Shown piece after piece: positions 26,929-35,383 of a stretch of DNA of 40,177 bases. Source of the DNA: CBDUZS01 sp965371785 (lineage in GTDB: Bacteria; Fermentibacterota; Fermentibacteria; Fermentibacterales; JCC-6); contig CBDUZS010000024.1 of NCBI GenBank assembly GCA_965371785.1, forward strand, positions 1-40,177, in the 5' to 3' direction. The stretch's first letter is position 1; every line of letters begins with the position of its first letter. A program made the translations under genes and the position numbers. Below the pieces are notes generated by a model, which saw only the letters and a program-made list of their open reading frames with translations, was not told the DNA's origin and ran no database searches.

Positions 26929-27468
26929 TTATCCACCGGTCAGCAATTTCCGGCATATCTCGATTATCCCGATCGGTTCCATCATTCTGCCTTCTCCCAT
27001 GGTTCCACAGGCAAGCCTTCCCTCGACCGGTCCGGCGAGAACGATTCCTCTCCCCTTCAGAATCTCGATGTTATGACGTGTGGCGGGATTATTCCACATC
27101 CTCGTGTTCATCGTCGGAGCCAGCACCATGGGCGCTTCACAGGCAAGCGCGGCCGCAGTGATCAGCTCATCCGCAAATCCGTGGGTTATCCTGGCGATGA
27201 AGTTGGCAGTTGCCGGAGCGATTACCATCAGATCCAGTGAATCCGTAAGGGATATGTGCGGAATGGAATCTCCGGGTTGCTCGATGAAGAGCCGTGAGAA
27301 AACCGGCCGTCCGGTTATGCAGGACAGCTGGTTCGGGGTAATGAACTCGAGTGCTCCCCCGGAGAGAACGCCTTCGACCTCATGACCATCACGGCGGAAG
27401 AGCGAAGCAAGCTCGACCGCCTTGTACGCTGCTGCGCCTCCCGTGATGCCGAGAAGGATTCTGGCCAC
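26929..27468 (-). CDS. coaC: Stand-alone phosphopantothenoylcysteine decarboxylase
   Basis: 179 aa flavoprotein making 4'-phosphopantetheine from phosphopantothenoylcysteine in CoA synthesis. FMN-binding ITGGAAAYKA is at the N-terminus. The catalytic His71 is in PHISL, PTMNTRMW (118-125) is the substrate clamp motif with Asn121, and Cys154 is in ACGTMGEG. In most bacteria this domain is fused to the synthetase CoaB; here it ends after the decarboxylase part. The start is GTG 27468, 2 nt after coaX, with GGGTG upstream. Beside the pantothenate kinase gene, its role is well supported. CoaB must be encoded elsewhere. Confidence 0.93.
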   Translation of the reverse strand: MARILLGITGGAAAYKAVELASLFRRDGHEVEGVLSGGALEFITPNQLSCITGRPVFSRLFIEQPGDSIPHISLTDSLDLMVIAPATANFIARITHGFADELITAAALACEAPMVLAPTMNTRMWNNPATRHNIEILKGRGIVLAGPVEGRLACGTMGEGRMMEPIGIIEICRKLLTGG

Positions 27469-27470
27469 TG

Positions 27471-28238
27471 CTACACCCTTTCTACCTGGTTTCTCCTGCC
27501 GATCTCATCGATCCCGATGAGGGTCAGTTCGGGAACGACGGAATAGCTACCCGCAAGGTGGGGAGCAACACCCGGAGCCCATCCGCCTGTAGCCCAGAGA
27601 GATGGTGATTCGGTCAGGATCTGTGAAAGTAATTCCACTATGTGATCTGCAGACCCCACCGCTCCGAAGAGTACACCTGAACGAATTGCATCCGCAGTCG
27701 TCCCGCCGAGTACGGACTCGGGGAAAACGAGATCGACCGGATGCAGTTTCTCTGCCCTTCTGAACAGTTCACCCGCTGCGGTGCCAATCCCCGGAAGGAT
27801 TGCACCTCCTGCATATCGACCTTCGGAGTCGATCACATCGAATGTGGTTGCGGTCCCGAAATCAACGATAATCGCAGGTGCTGTTCCCAGAATGAGAGCT
27901 CCCACCGCGTTTGCAATCCTGTCCGCTCCGAGCTCAAAGGGATACTTGTACACTATCTCCAGCCCCGATGACTCGACTGTGATCTCGACTGCTTCGAGGA
28001 AAAGATATCTGCTGCACATGTTATCCAGAGCATGTCTCACCTGAGGCACGACGCAGGCGTAGGCAGCTTCTCGGGGAGATCTGGAATTCCCGAGTTCCAG
28101 CAGCGAGCGAATGAGGATCCACAGTTCGTCAGCCGTCCAGTGGCGTGTTCCCACCCTCCACTGATCGATCAGCCTTCCGTCTTCGAAGAGCCCGAACGCA
28201 GTCTTCGTGTTTCCGACATCAATCGACAGCCTGGTCAT
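27471..28238 (-). CDS. coaX: Type III pantothenate kinase
   Basis: 255 aa. It phosphorylates pantothenate, the first step of CoA synthesis. The ASKHA fold motifs are IDVGNTKTAFG (phosphate 1, Asp7), FELGADRIANA (pantothenate site) and IVDFGTATTFDVI (phosphate 2), with GGAILPGI following. The ATG overlaps the nadC end by 20 nt. It is followed by coaC, so the first and third enzyme activities of the CoA pathway are neighbours. Confidence 0.95.
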   Translation of the reverse strand: MTRLSIDVGNTKTAFGLFEDGRLIDQWRVGTRHWTADELWILIRSLLELGNSRSPREAAYACVVPQVRHALDNMCSRYLFLEAVEITVESSGLEIVYKYPFELGADRIANAVGALILGTAPAIIVDFGTATTFDVIDSEGRYAGGAILPGIGTAAGELFRRAEKLHPVDLVFPESVLGGTTADAIRSGVLFGAVGSADHIVELLSQILTESPSLWATGGWAPGVAPHLAGSYSVVPELTLIGIDEIGRRNQVERV

Positions 28239-29109
28239 ACCTCTCCCTGCCGTTCAGAAGCCAGTCGAAACCGATGTCCGCTGAGGGTGCCGAATGTGTC
28301 AGAGAACCGATTGAAATACCGTTGACACCTGTCTCGGCGACACTTCTGACGGTTTCGAGAGTGACCCCCCCCGAAGCTTCGAGATAGCATTTCATCTCAG
28401 AGTTCATTCCCACGGCTTCCACCATCGATTCGAGGGACATGTTGTCAAGCATGATCCTGTCCGGTCTCAGCGGCAGAACAACAGCCAGCTGCTCCAGGGA
28501 ATCGACCTCGACCTCTACGGACGTATCGGCTCCCAGAGACTCGATAATATCTGACAGATTTTCTATTCCGCCCGATGCAGCTATATGGTTGTCCTTGATC
28601 AGGGCGCAAGAGGCCAGGTTGAACCTGTGGTTGACTCCGCCGCCCATTCTGACGGCATAACGCTCGAGTATCCGGTGACATGGTGTTGTCTTACGAGTGT
28701 CCAGTATCTCGGCACCCGTTCCCTCGACAGCAGTGACGAACTTCCTTGTAAGTGTTGCGATGCCAGATAGTCTGCACAGGAGATTCAATGCAACCCGTTC
28801 GCCTCTCAGGAGAAACCCTGACTTACCCAGAACGGCGCCTATCCTGCTGCCTGCCCGTACTCTCGAGCCATCCGGAGCCGTCTGCCTGACCGTAACGGTA
28901 TCGGTGAGCAATCTGTAAGTCATGGTTACAAGAGACCATCCGGCAACGATCAGATCCTCACGGGCTATGGCATGACAAACGCTGCTCCGTTCCGCAGCCC
29001 TGCCCAGAGCAGCCGTTGTGACGTCCCTGTCCGACGCATCTTCTGCCAGAGCCCAGGCTACTATGCGACCGGCGACTTCATCGAAACGATCCCACTCGAG
29101 AGATGGCAT
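28219..29109 (-). CDS. nadC: Nicotinate-nucleotide pyrophosphorylase (carboxylating)
   Basis: 296 aa quinolinate phosphoribosyltransferase: quinolinate plus PRPP gives nicotinate mononucleotide and CO2 for NAD synthesis. Motifs are LNLLCRLSGIATLT, the DTRKTTPCHRILERYAVR block with GGGVNHR, LIKDNHI, and VEVEVDSLEQL before MLDNMS. The ATG has GGAG in the overlapping end of the amidohydrolase gene, 3 nt away. nadA and nadB are not in the window. A nadC-coaX neighbourhood is common in bacteria. Confidence 0.96.
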   Translation of the reverse strand: MPSLEWDRFDEVAGRIVAWALAEDASDRDVTTAALGRAAERSSVCHAIAREDLIVAGWSLVTMTYRLLTDTVTVRQTAPDGSRVRAGSRIGAVLGKSGFLLRGERVALNLLCRLSGIATLTRKFVTAVEGTGAEILDTRKTTPCHRILERYAVRMGGGVNHRFNLASCALIKDNHIAASGGIENLSDIIESLGADTSVEVEVDSLEQLAVVLPLRPDRIMLDNMSLESMVEAVGMNSEMKCYLEASGGVTLETVRSVAETGVNGISIGSLTHSAPSADIGFDWLLNGRERYDQAVD

Positions 29110-29112
29110 CTT

Positions 29113-30582
29113 TCACTCCGTATCCAGCAACAGGTTATCGGCACCATACACGATCATACCATCCTTCAGAGTGGCGACAATGGTCAGCTCCTCAAATGGT
29201 ATTCCGGTGAAAGGATCACCGGACAGGACGATAAGATCTGCAGGTCTCCCCGGTTCCACAGGTCTGGACAGCTCCGTGAAGCCGCAAACGTCTGCAGCTC
29301 CAAGTGTGTAAGCTCTAAGCGCCTGTTCGATGGAAAGCCTGAATCCCTCGAAGGGGTGCCCGGTTGCTCCCCCGAGGCCGCGAAGCGGGCCGAATGGCAT
29401 GCAGTCGCTTCCAAAACCGAGCAGGAAACCCGCTTTGCTCAGGAGGCCGAATGGATTGAGCTGCAGAACTCGACTTTGCGGAAGTCTGCTGTAGTAAAGA
29501 CCACCCGGCATCTGCCAGCGGTTCACGAAATTGGGCTGCATGCTGAAAACGTGCAGCTCGGGATCCCAGTTGCCTGGCCAGGCCGGGACAAGTTCTTCGG
29601 CATGCTCGATCCGGATTCTGAAACAAGTGTACACTCGGGTATCGAGGAGTGAATACACCCTGTCGATCTGTTCCAGGGCAACCGCACCGATTGCGTGGAG
29701 AACTGGTGTCATGCCCAGATCTCCGATTCTTTCGAGAACACTCTTCAGCTCGTCGTCAGAGTATATGAGTTCTCCGGGGGGGGCATCGAGAAACCCCTCG
29801 AAGACAGCGGCGTTCTTTGCTCCAAGGGCACCATCGAGGAAGAGCTTGACGCCAGGTACGAAGAACTCTCCTTTTCTTTGCGGGAGGGAGGAATCCAGGA
29901 ATGGTACCAGATCCTGCCAGTAAACGTTGCAGCTCAGACGAACTCCCGCATCGATACCGCTGAGGAATTCCAGGTTGATGAACGGCTCCATCGAACCGAG
30001 TGCGGTCACTCCCGATGCAAAGGCCTTCCCCGCAGCATCGGAGACAGCTTTCTCGAGGGCACCCGGTGAAGGCGGGTAATACGTACTGAAATTGAGGACC
30101 ATATCCTCCCTGAGAATACCGTCAGCACGTTCGAGGTCAGGCGTATCGGGAGGAAGGATGGACATCATTGCGGAATTGACCAGCGCGTGGTGTCCGCAAA
30201 CCCTGCGGATGAAAACAGGGCGGTCACCAGTTGCCGAATCGAGCCGTTCCAGCGATGGCAGGTCCGGACAGGACCATTCCGATTCGTCGAATCTCCCGCA
30301 CTGAAGAACGCCATCGCCTTCTGCGGCAGCCAATGCAACCATTTCGAGCAGCTCTCCCGAGGAGGACACTCCCGACAGATCGGTCAGGGATTCGGCCAGC
30401 CCCATCGCAACGAAATGACTGTGTGCATCAACGAATGCCGGCATCACAAAAGCATTCGTGTTCGAGCAGCAGTTTCCTGCGATCGAGCTCACTCTTCCGT
30501 CTTCCCCGATGAGGATGCTTCCGGAAGCCAGTACTTCGCCGTGACGGCCTGTCCAGAGACGGGAGAAGTCAAGCTTTCTCAT
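29113..30582 (-). CDS. YtcJ-like amidohydrolase (amidohydrolase 3 family)
   Basis: 489 aa metal-dependent hydrolase, probably cytoplasmic. Metal ligands DAHSHF (His54, His56), HAIGAVALEQ, IEHAEEL and GFGSDCMPFGPL fit the family. VKLFLDGALGAKNAAV corresponds to the conserved lid segment. The C-terminal beta domain PGRPADLIVLSGDPF is typical. Substrate is unknown; relatives act on N-acyl amides or similar. The ATG overlaps the GGDEF gene by 14 nt and the stop is 3 nt from nadC. No substrate clue comes from these neighbours. Confidence 0.85.
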   Translation of the reverse strand: MRKLDFSRLWTGRHGEVLASGSILIGEDGRVSSIAGNCCSNTNAFVMPAFVDAHSHFVAMGLAESLTDLSGVSSSGELLEMVALAAAEGDGVLQCGRFDESEWSCPDLPSLERLDSATGDRPVFIRRVCGHHALVNSAMMSILPPDTPDLERADGILREDMVLNFSTYYPPSPGALEKAVSDAAGKAFASGVTALGSMEPFINLEFLSGIDAGVRLSCNVYWQDLVPFLDSSLPQRKGEFFVPGVKLFLDGALGAKNAAVFEGFLDAPPGELIYSDDELKSVLERIGDLGMTPVLHAIGAVALEQIDRVYSLLDTRVYTCFRIRIEHAEELVPAWPGNWDPELHVFSMQPNFVNRWQMPGGLYYSRLPQSRVLQLNPFGLLSKAGFLLGFGSDCMPFGPLRGLGGATGHPFEGFRLSIEQALRAYTLGAADVCGFTELSRPVEPGRPADLIVLSGDPFTGIPFEELTIVATLKDGMIVYGADNLLLDTE

Positions 30583-31465
30583 ACTCCCGATCCTCCAGGT
30601 AGCGGCACATCAGATCGAGAATCTCACCCTCCACCTCGAAAGTGAAGTAGGTCATGGAATGCCTTCGCTCGACCTCACAGACCCTGCCGCGGATCTCTGC
30701 CGTAACGATACCGCCGACCGGGGATGGGCCTCCTGCTATTTCTCGGGCTCCCGCTGCGGGAATTGATATCTCTCGGGCTTCGATGTCGGTGGGATCGCCA
30801 CCGTGGCTGAACCACTTGGTCAGCAGCACGAATGCCCCCTCCCGAACGGATGACTGAGCCGGGAAGCGGACATCGATCCTTATTGCGAAATCGACCTTCC
30901 CGCGCTGCCTGTCATAGGTTACTACCCTGTCCCTGCCATCGTTCTTGGCGCGGTAGAGAGCCTGATCGGCGGATACCAGAAGCTCGGATCCTTCGACATC
31001 GGTGGTTGAGCTGACACCGAGTGAGATGGTAACCGACAGTGGGGTTTCGGACGCTTTGTCAGGCAAATCTTCCGTGAGGAGCAGCGGGGTAGTCCGTATC
31101 AGCGCACATAGCCTTTCAGCCGTTATTCCTGCTTCCTTCAGATCCGAATTCGGCAGGATCACAGTGATCTCCTCACCGCCGTACCGATATGCCTCGCCCC
31201 TGTACCTGACCGCGTTTCTTATGAGGCCGGAAACGTGCCGGAGAACCCGGTCTCCTGTTGCATGCCCCCATTCGTCATTGAACTTCTTGAAGTGGTCTAT
31301 GTCCACCATGACAACGGAGAGGGGAAGTTTGTCCCGTCCGAGTGTGCGGAGCAGGATTGGCAGATCATCATCCAGTGCTTTCCTCGGCGGCAGTCCGGTT
31401 ACGGGATCGAGATCACCCTGCCTTGGGAATCTTACCAATGCTACGGGTTCGGAACCATCTTTCAT
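30569..31465 (-). CDS. GGDEF-domain protein with C-terminal PilZ-like region
   Basis: 298 aa, cytoplasmic. The diguanylate cyclase domain starts at DPVTGLPPRKALDDD. It has VVMVDIDHFKKFND for metal and GGEEI (96-100), where Ile replaces the usual Phe. The inhibitory RxxD site is absent (RYRG), so product feedback is unlikely. Residues of about 195-298 form a separate beta-rich domain (FVLLTKWF ... AREIS ... MTYFTFEVEG ... DLMCRYLEDREYE) that recalls PilZ but lacks a clean RxxxR. It may sense or bind c-di-GMP; the activity is inferred. No good Shine-Dalgarno precedes the ATG. It heads the long minus-strand run and faces the lipoprotein gene. Confidence 0.8.
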   Translation of the reverse strand: MKDGSEPVALVRFPRQGDLDPVTGLPPRKALDDDLPILLRTLGRDKLPLSVVMVDIDHFKKFNDEWGHATGDRVLRHVSGLIRNAVRYRGEAYRYGGEEITVILPNSDLKEAGITAERLCALIRTTPLLLTEDLPDKASETPLSVTISLGVSSTTDVEGSELLVSADQALYRAKNDGRDRVVTYDRQRGKVDFAIRIDVRFPAQSSVREGAFVLLTKWFSHGGDPTDIEAREISIPAAGAREIAGGPSPVGGIVTAEIRGRVCEVERRHSMTYFTFEVEGEILDLMCRYLEDREYEKA

Positions 31466-31649
31466 GGAAGAATGCCTTTCGGATTCTGCTAGGAATTACT
31501 CGTGCGATAATAATCAAGAGTCGGAAACGGGGAAACGGCCCCGCCGGAACCGGCAGGTTGACCAACTCTGCCCGATTGGATAGGCTTGCATTCAGCACTA
31601 CCCGACCACCGGACAAGGTTTTCAACCTCATTCAGAGAAAGGGCATTGT
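31466..31649. promoter_or_regulatory. Divergent spacer, GGDEF gene / module lipoprotein
   Basis: 184 bp. For the plus strand, TTGACC (31558-31563), 17 nt, TAGGCT (31581-31586) is a moderate sigma-70 match, giving a leader of about 55 nt. For minus, TATTAT (rc of 31507-31512 region) may be a -10. Two small hairpins are adjacent: CGGGG/CCCCG (31528-31543) and GCCG/CGGC (31543-31554). AGAGAAAGGG at 31635-31644 is the ribosome site of the lipoprotein gene. Confidence 0.35.
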
Positions 31650-32417
31650 ATGAATAAGCACATCATATCTGCACTGGTTCTCATGATGCTGATAGGCGCT
31701 TCCTGCGGATTGACTGACGAACAGACCGAAGTCAAGGATGCCTACAACTCGCTAATCGACGAGTTCGATGCAGAGAACTACGGCAAAGCCTTCGATATGA
31801 TGAGTTCGAACACACAGCGGTTCCTCAACGATCTGGCTGCCGGTCTTGAAGCATGGGGCTACCCCATGGGAGGTGACGGCAGGGAGTTCCTCGAGGAAAT
31901 GTTCTCCGACCAGGACGGGATGACGAGAGCAATCTCATCGATAACGGTCAGCGGCAACCGTGCAACACTTCTCGCTCAGGCTGAAGACGGTGATGTAATT
32001 CTCGAATTAGCACTGGAAGACGGCGAATGGAGAATTGACCTCGAGACCCAGATAAGCAATGTCGTCTCGAAAGCGCTGGCCGGGTCCGGCCTGACGATAG
32101 AGGAAATTCTCGAGGCACCTTACGTAGAATACGATTACGCCAGTTCAGGTGACGGCATCTGTCCTGTCGACTTCTACAACGAACTCGGAGACTATACCAT
32201 CTGGTACGTATACGTCGATCTCTCCACTGACTCCTGGGGAGAAGACAGACTCGGCGCAAACCTTCTCGAACCGGGTGATATCTTCACGGTCTGGGTAGAC
32301 CCGGGCACCTACGATCTCAGAGTGGAAGACGAGGATGGCGACACTTACACCCTCTGGGAAGTCGAAGTTGATGAGGACGGCGTGTACTGGGACGTCACAC
32401 TGGCGGATATGGACTAG
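31650..32417 (+). CDS. Lipoprotein with N-terminal NTF2-like part and one Asp-rich module
   Basis: 255 aa. Lipoprotein signal with lipobox GASC (Cys19). Residues 24-135 look like an NTF2/DUF4878-like domain (VKDAYNSLIDEFDAENYGKAFDMM, DGEWRID). Residues 168-255 are a module with GICPVDFYNELG, WGEDRLG, LLEPGD, DPGTYDLRVEDEDGDTYT and WDVTLADMD. This module is about 77% identical (68 of 88 by my hand alignment) to the last module of the next gene. It is anchored in the envelope facing the periplasm or outside. The DEDGD stretch could bind calcium, which is inference. Function is unknown. It is followed 77 nt later by its paralog. Confidence 0.85.
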   Translation: MNKHIISALVLMMLIGASCGLTDEQTEVKDAYNSLIDEFDAENYGKAFDMMSSNTQRFLNDLAAGLEAWGYPMGGDGREFLEEMFSDQDGMTRAISSITVSGNRATLLAQAEDGDVILELALEDGEWRIDLETQISNVVSKALAGSGLTIEEILEAPYVEYDYASSGDGICPVDFYNELGDYTIWYVYVDLSTDSWGEDRLGANLLEPGDIFTVWVDPGTYDLRVEDEDGDTYTLWEVEVDEDGVYWDVTLADMD

Positions 32418-32494
32418 GATCGATCAATTCGGTATTGTTAAAAGTTACCAGATTGAGAACCTGGCACCTTACCGTTAACATTTGGAGGGGAAGC

Positions 32495-33418
32495 ATGAAG
32501 AAAGTTCTGTTCGGTCTCTTTGCAGTGGCTCTGATCCTGTCTACCGGATGCGGCAAACAGGTTCCGGTTACTGTCAGCAACGATCTCGAAATCTGGGCCA
32601 TCACTGAAGTGTACATTCTCGGCGACGACGGCAGAGGTGATAACCTCATGGCCGAAAGCTGCGCACCCGATGCGACCGGTGAGTTCACTGTCGCTCCCGG
32701 TACAATGGACATTCTCGTCGTCGATGACGAGGGTGGCGAGTACCTGTTCAAGGGTGTTGTAGTCGGCGATTCCGGTTACACTCTCAACGTCACTCCAGCC
32801 GACAGAGACGGTTTCGCTGAAACGATCGAAATCGGGGGAGCATACTACACAGGTGATGGGGATGCAGTCGTCAGCATCACCAACGATCTCGGTGACTGGA
32901 CCATCTGGTGGGTCTACGTAGTCGAGGAAGGTGAGGGTTTCTGGGACGACAGACTCGAAACCTATTTCCTCTATCCTGACGAAACGATCAACGTCCTTAT
33001 CGACCCGGGCTGCTACGACATCCAGGTCGAGGACGAAGACGGTGACACCTACACGCTCTACGGTGCCGAAATCGATGCAGGTGGTTTCGAATGGGACGTC
33101 ACACTGGACTACATCGATTCCTGGGACTACGACTACGACTACGACATCTCAGACGGCATCTGCCCGGTCGACATCTACAATGCCCTCGGCGACTGGACCA
33201 TCTGGTACATCTACGTCGACCGCTCGGATGACCCATGGGGTGATGACAAGCTCGGTGCCGAGCTCCTCGAACCGGGAGATCTCTTTACTGTCTGGGTCGA
33301 TCCCGGCACGTACGATATCCAGGTCGAGGACGAAGACGGCGACACCTACACCATCTGGGGCGTAGACATCGACGAAGATGGCTACCTCTGGGAAGTTACT
33401 CTCGCCGACATGGACTAG
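32495..33418 (+). CDS. Lipoprotein with three tandem Asp-rich modules
   Basis: 307 aa. Lipoprotein signal with lipobox STGC (Cys19). Three modules of about 85 residues occupy about 22-102, 124-208 and 223-307. The first is diverged; the second and third share DLGDWTIWW/ALGDWTIWY, WDDRLE/WGDDKLG, DPGxYDIQVEDEDGDTYT and WDVTL/WEVTL. A DYDYDYDISDG linker joins two and three. ATG 32495 is fixed by TTTGGAGGGG upstream. The protein is very acidic. The module resembles a motif I recall from many small secreted bacterial proteins (VYVS...WG.D.LG....L..G....YD....DG), but I cannot name the family. It is closed by a strong terminator. Confidence 0.87.
   Translation: MKKVLFGLFAVALILSTGCGKQVPVTVSNDLEIWAITEVYILGDDGRGDNLMAESCAPDATGEFTVAPGTMDILVVDDEGGEYLFKGVVVGDSGYTLNVTPADRDGFAETIEIGGAYYTGDGDAVVSITNDLGDWTIWWVYVVEEGEGFWDDRLETYFLYPDETINVLIDPGCYDIQVEDEDGDTYTLYGAEIDAGGFEWDVTLDYIDSWDYDYDYDISDGICPVDIYNALGDWTIWYIYVDRSDDPWGDDKLGAELLEPGDLFTVWVDPGTYDIQVEDEDGDTYTIWGVDIDEDGYLWEVTLADMD
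33014..33054 (+). repeat. DNA direct repeat, copy 1 (module 2)
   Basis: A 41-bp stretch beginning TACGACATCCAGGTCGAGGA recurs at 33311-33351 with two mismatches, both silent or third-position. The offset is 297 bp (99 codons). A more diverged copy lies at 32310-32350 in the upstream paralog. This fits recent module duplication. Confidence 0.85.
33311..33351 (+). repeat. DNA direct repeat, copy 2 (module 3)
   Basis: Second copy of the 41-bp repeat, encoding YDIQVEDEDGDTYT of the third module. The identical GACTGGACCATCTGG at 32894-32908 and 33191-33205 shows the same 297-bp offset. Confidence 0.85.
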
Positions 33419-33430
33419 CCTGAACTTTCA

Positions 33431-34642
33431 TTATCTGGAGGGGGTGCGCGATTGCGCACCCCTTTTCTTATGGAGGATACTCCTTACGGCTTCTACCACC
33501 CTCCACTGCTGGTCATCGGTGAGGGCACCGCCCAATGGCAGACTGACCGTCTCCCGGCCGATCCTCATGGCTTCGGGGTAGTCCTCCGGTATCCATCCGA
33601 ATTCATTCCTGTAGTAAGGGTGCTCCGGGATGCTCAGGTAGTGGACTCCGGTGCCGATCCCCCTGCCTGTCATAGCCTCGAGGAAGTCATCCCTGCCGAT
33701 ACCAGCCCGGTCCTTTGCGATGCCTATAGTGAAGAGGTGCCTCGAGTGACGCTGGTGGGCGGGAGCGTCGGCCGGCAGCCGGACGGGAAGGCCGGCAAGC
33801 TCCGTGACGTACCGTTGCCACTGCCTCTCCCTCTTTCGCAGGTTTGCCTCGATTCTTGCGAGCTGGTGAATTCCGATCGCAGCCTGCAGGTCCATCATGT
33901 TGTACTTGAAACCGCATTCGACCGTGGAGTAGTGCCTGTAGCCTTCGTCCGAGAACCTGTGCCAGGCATCCCTGCTCATCCCGTGCAACGCGAGGACCTT
34001 CGCTCTCGAGATGTTCTCGGACAGCTTCGAGACGATCATCCCTCCCTCGCCGGTCACCACGTTCTTGGTCACGTAAAAGCTGAAGCATCCGAAATCTCCG
34101 AACGTACCGCATTCCCTGCCCCTGTGCCTGCTCTCGATGGCATGAGCACAGTCCTCGATGACCTTCAGGTCATGTTCGTTAGCGATGGCCATGATCGAGT
34201 CCATATCGCAGGGAAGGCCGGTGAAATGAACGGGGAGTATCGCCCTGGTCCCGGGAGTCAGTGCTTTCCGTATCTCATGGGGTGAAATGTTCATTGTTTC
34301 AGGGTCTACATCGGCCAGAACGGGTGTGGCTCCGGCATGGATTATCGCGTTCACCGTAGCACAGAATGTAAGAGGGGTGGTTATGACCTCGTCACCTGGT
34401 TTCAGCTCCGATGCGATCATGCTGATGTGGAGGGCGGCAGTGCATGAGTTCACAGCGGCTACCTGGTCAGCCGGTACTCCCTTGTAATCCGCGAAGGCCG
34501 CTTCGAATCGTGCTACCCGTGGCCCTGCTCCAAGCCAGGAAGACCGCAGGCAGGCCTCGACCTCCGCGATCTCGTCCTCCAGGATTTCGGGTCTCCCGAA
34601 CACGATGAAGTCATCCGGGCTCTGTCCCCTGGTCCCGGTCAT
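33431..34642 (-). CDS. DegT/DnrJ/EryC1 family sugar aminotransferase
   Basis: 403 aa PLP enzyme that probably aminates a keto sugar nucleotide for surface glycan synthesis. The PLP lysine is Lys193 in SFYVTKNVVTGEGG, Asp164 in VIEDCAHA binds the pyridine N, and NSCTAALHIS is a cofactor loop. GVHYLSIPEHPYYR is typical of the C-terminal half. ATG 34642 overlaps the acetyltransferase stop as ATGA; the frame continues upstream through the acetyltransferase gene but is not conserved there. The last residues (KKRGAQSRTPSR) are encoded by the convergent terminator. With the WecD-like neighbour it could make an N-acetylated amino sugar. Confidence 0.92.
   Translation of the reverse strand: MTGTRGQSPDDFIVFGRPEILEDEIAEVEACLRSSWLGAGPRVARFEAAFADYKGVPADQVAAVNSCTAALHISMIASELKPGDEVITTPLTFCATVNAIIHAGATPVLADVDPETMNISPHEIRKALTPGTRAILPVHFTGLPCDMDSIMAIANEHDLKVIEDCAHAIESRHRGRECGTFGDFGCFSFYVTKNVVTGEGGMIVSKLSENISRAKVLALHGMSRDAWHRFSDEGYRHYSTVECGFKYNMMDLQAAIGIHQLARIEANLRKRERQWQRYVTELAGLPVRLPADAPAHQRHSRHLFTIGIAKDRAGIGRDDFLEAMTGRGIGTGVHYLSIPEHPYYRNEFGWIPEDYPEAMRIGRETVSLPLGGALTDDQQWRVVEAVRSILHKKRGAQSRTPSR
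33441..33468 (+). terminator. Rho-independent terminator of the module lipoprotein operon
   Basis: GGGGTGCGC (33441-33449) and GCGCACCCC (33454-33462) form a perfect nine-pair stem with loop GATT, followed by TTTTCTTA. It is strong on the plus strand, 22 nt after the lipoprotein stop. The whole hairpin lies within the last codons of the convergent aminotransferase gene. Confidence 0.9.
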
Positions 34643-35382
34643 CCGAACCACCTGTGAAACCAGACCCTCACCGAGTCTATGAGGAAGCCTGCTTCCTGGT
34701 AAACCCGAAGGGAAGAGATGTTGGTGCCCTGCGTCACCACGTTTACGGTACCGGCTCCCTCGGAGCCGAACCACTCTATGGCACCGCGGAGGAGCCGGGA
34801 GCCCATGCCCTTATGCCTGTGGGCCTCGTGTACACCGAGAAGGCTTATGGTCCCGCAGCCGGGAGAATCCGGGTCCAGGATGCAGGTTATGTAGCCGACG
34901 GGCTGCCCGTCGAACTCGCATACGAGTACGCGGTCGGCACGGCCGGTTACATCGCGCTCGAGCCATCTGCGATAGAGTTCCGAGCACCTGGAAGCCGGGA
35001 ATCCGGGGTCCCTCCAGAACCTGGTTATCTGGTGGATTCTGCCGGCGATCTCCATGAGGACAGGAATGTCCTCTTCCCGCAGAGCCCTGAGCCCGTAGCC
35101 GGCGGTTTCGTCCATCTGCAGGCTCGGATACCTGCCACGGACATGGTGGAGCGAAATCCTGATGTCGACGAGACGGAAACCGGATTCCTCTGCAGCGAGG
35201 AGGGATTCCGGGACATCGGGATCCGCAAGGAAGTAAAGGCAGTCGATCCCGTTATCGGCACACCATTCTTCCAGAGGTTTCAGCTCCCCGGCATCGAGTC
35301 TGTCGCTCTGAACCCTGGCGATACGGAGATCGAAGAACTCGGAGTCCCATGGAAGGAATACGGCGGGAACTGTGGACCCCAC
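34639..35382 (-). CDS. WecD-like GNAT N-acetyltransferase
   Basis: 247 aa. The N-terminus FLPWDSEFFDLRIARV is characteristic of WecD-like dTDP-amino-sugar acetyltransferases. The GNAT core follows, with acetyl-CoA loop VHEAHRHKGMGSRLL and VTQGTNISSLRVYQEAGF. It probably acetylates the amino sugar made by the next gene's product. The start is GTG 35382, 1 nt after the GT2 stop; the WDSEFF block begins only 12 residues in, so a later start is impossible. The exact sugar is unknown. Confidence 0.88.
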   Translation of the reverse strand: MGSTVPAVFLPWDSEFFDLRIARVQSDRLDAGELKPLEEWCADNGIDCLYFLADPDVPESLLAAEESGFRLVDIRISLHHVRGRYPSLQMDETAGYGLRALREEDIPVLMEIAGRIHQITRFWRDPGFPASRCSELYRRWLERDVTGRADRVLVCEFDGQPVGYITCILDPDSPGCGTISLLGVHEAHRHKGMGSRLLRGAIEWFGSEGAGTVNVVTQGTNISSLRVYQEAGFLIDSVRVWFHRWFG

Positions 35383-35383
35383 T

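Noticed and set aside
32453..32481. TTGAGA, 17 nt, TAACAT: a good-looking promoter before the three-module lipoprotein
   Set aside because: Transcription would begin near 32488, within the ribosome site GGAGGGG, leaving no usable leader. The gene is more likely read from the upstream promoter.
34643..34774. Extension of the DegT aminotransferase by 44 residues
   Set aside because: It lies in the acetyltransferase gene, is not family-like, and the ATGA overlap supports ATG 34642.
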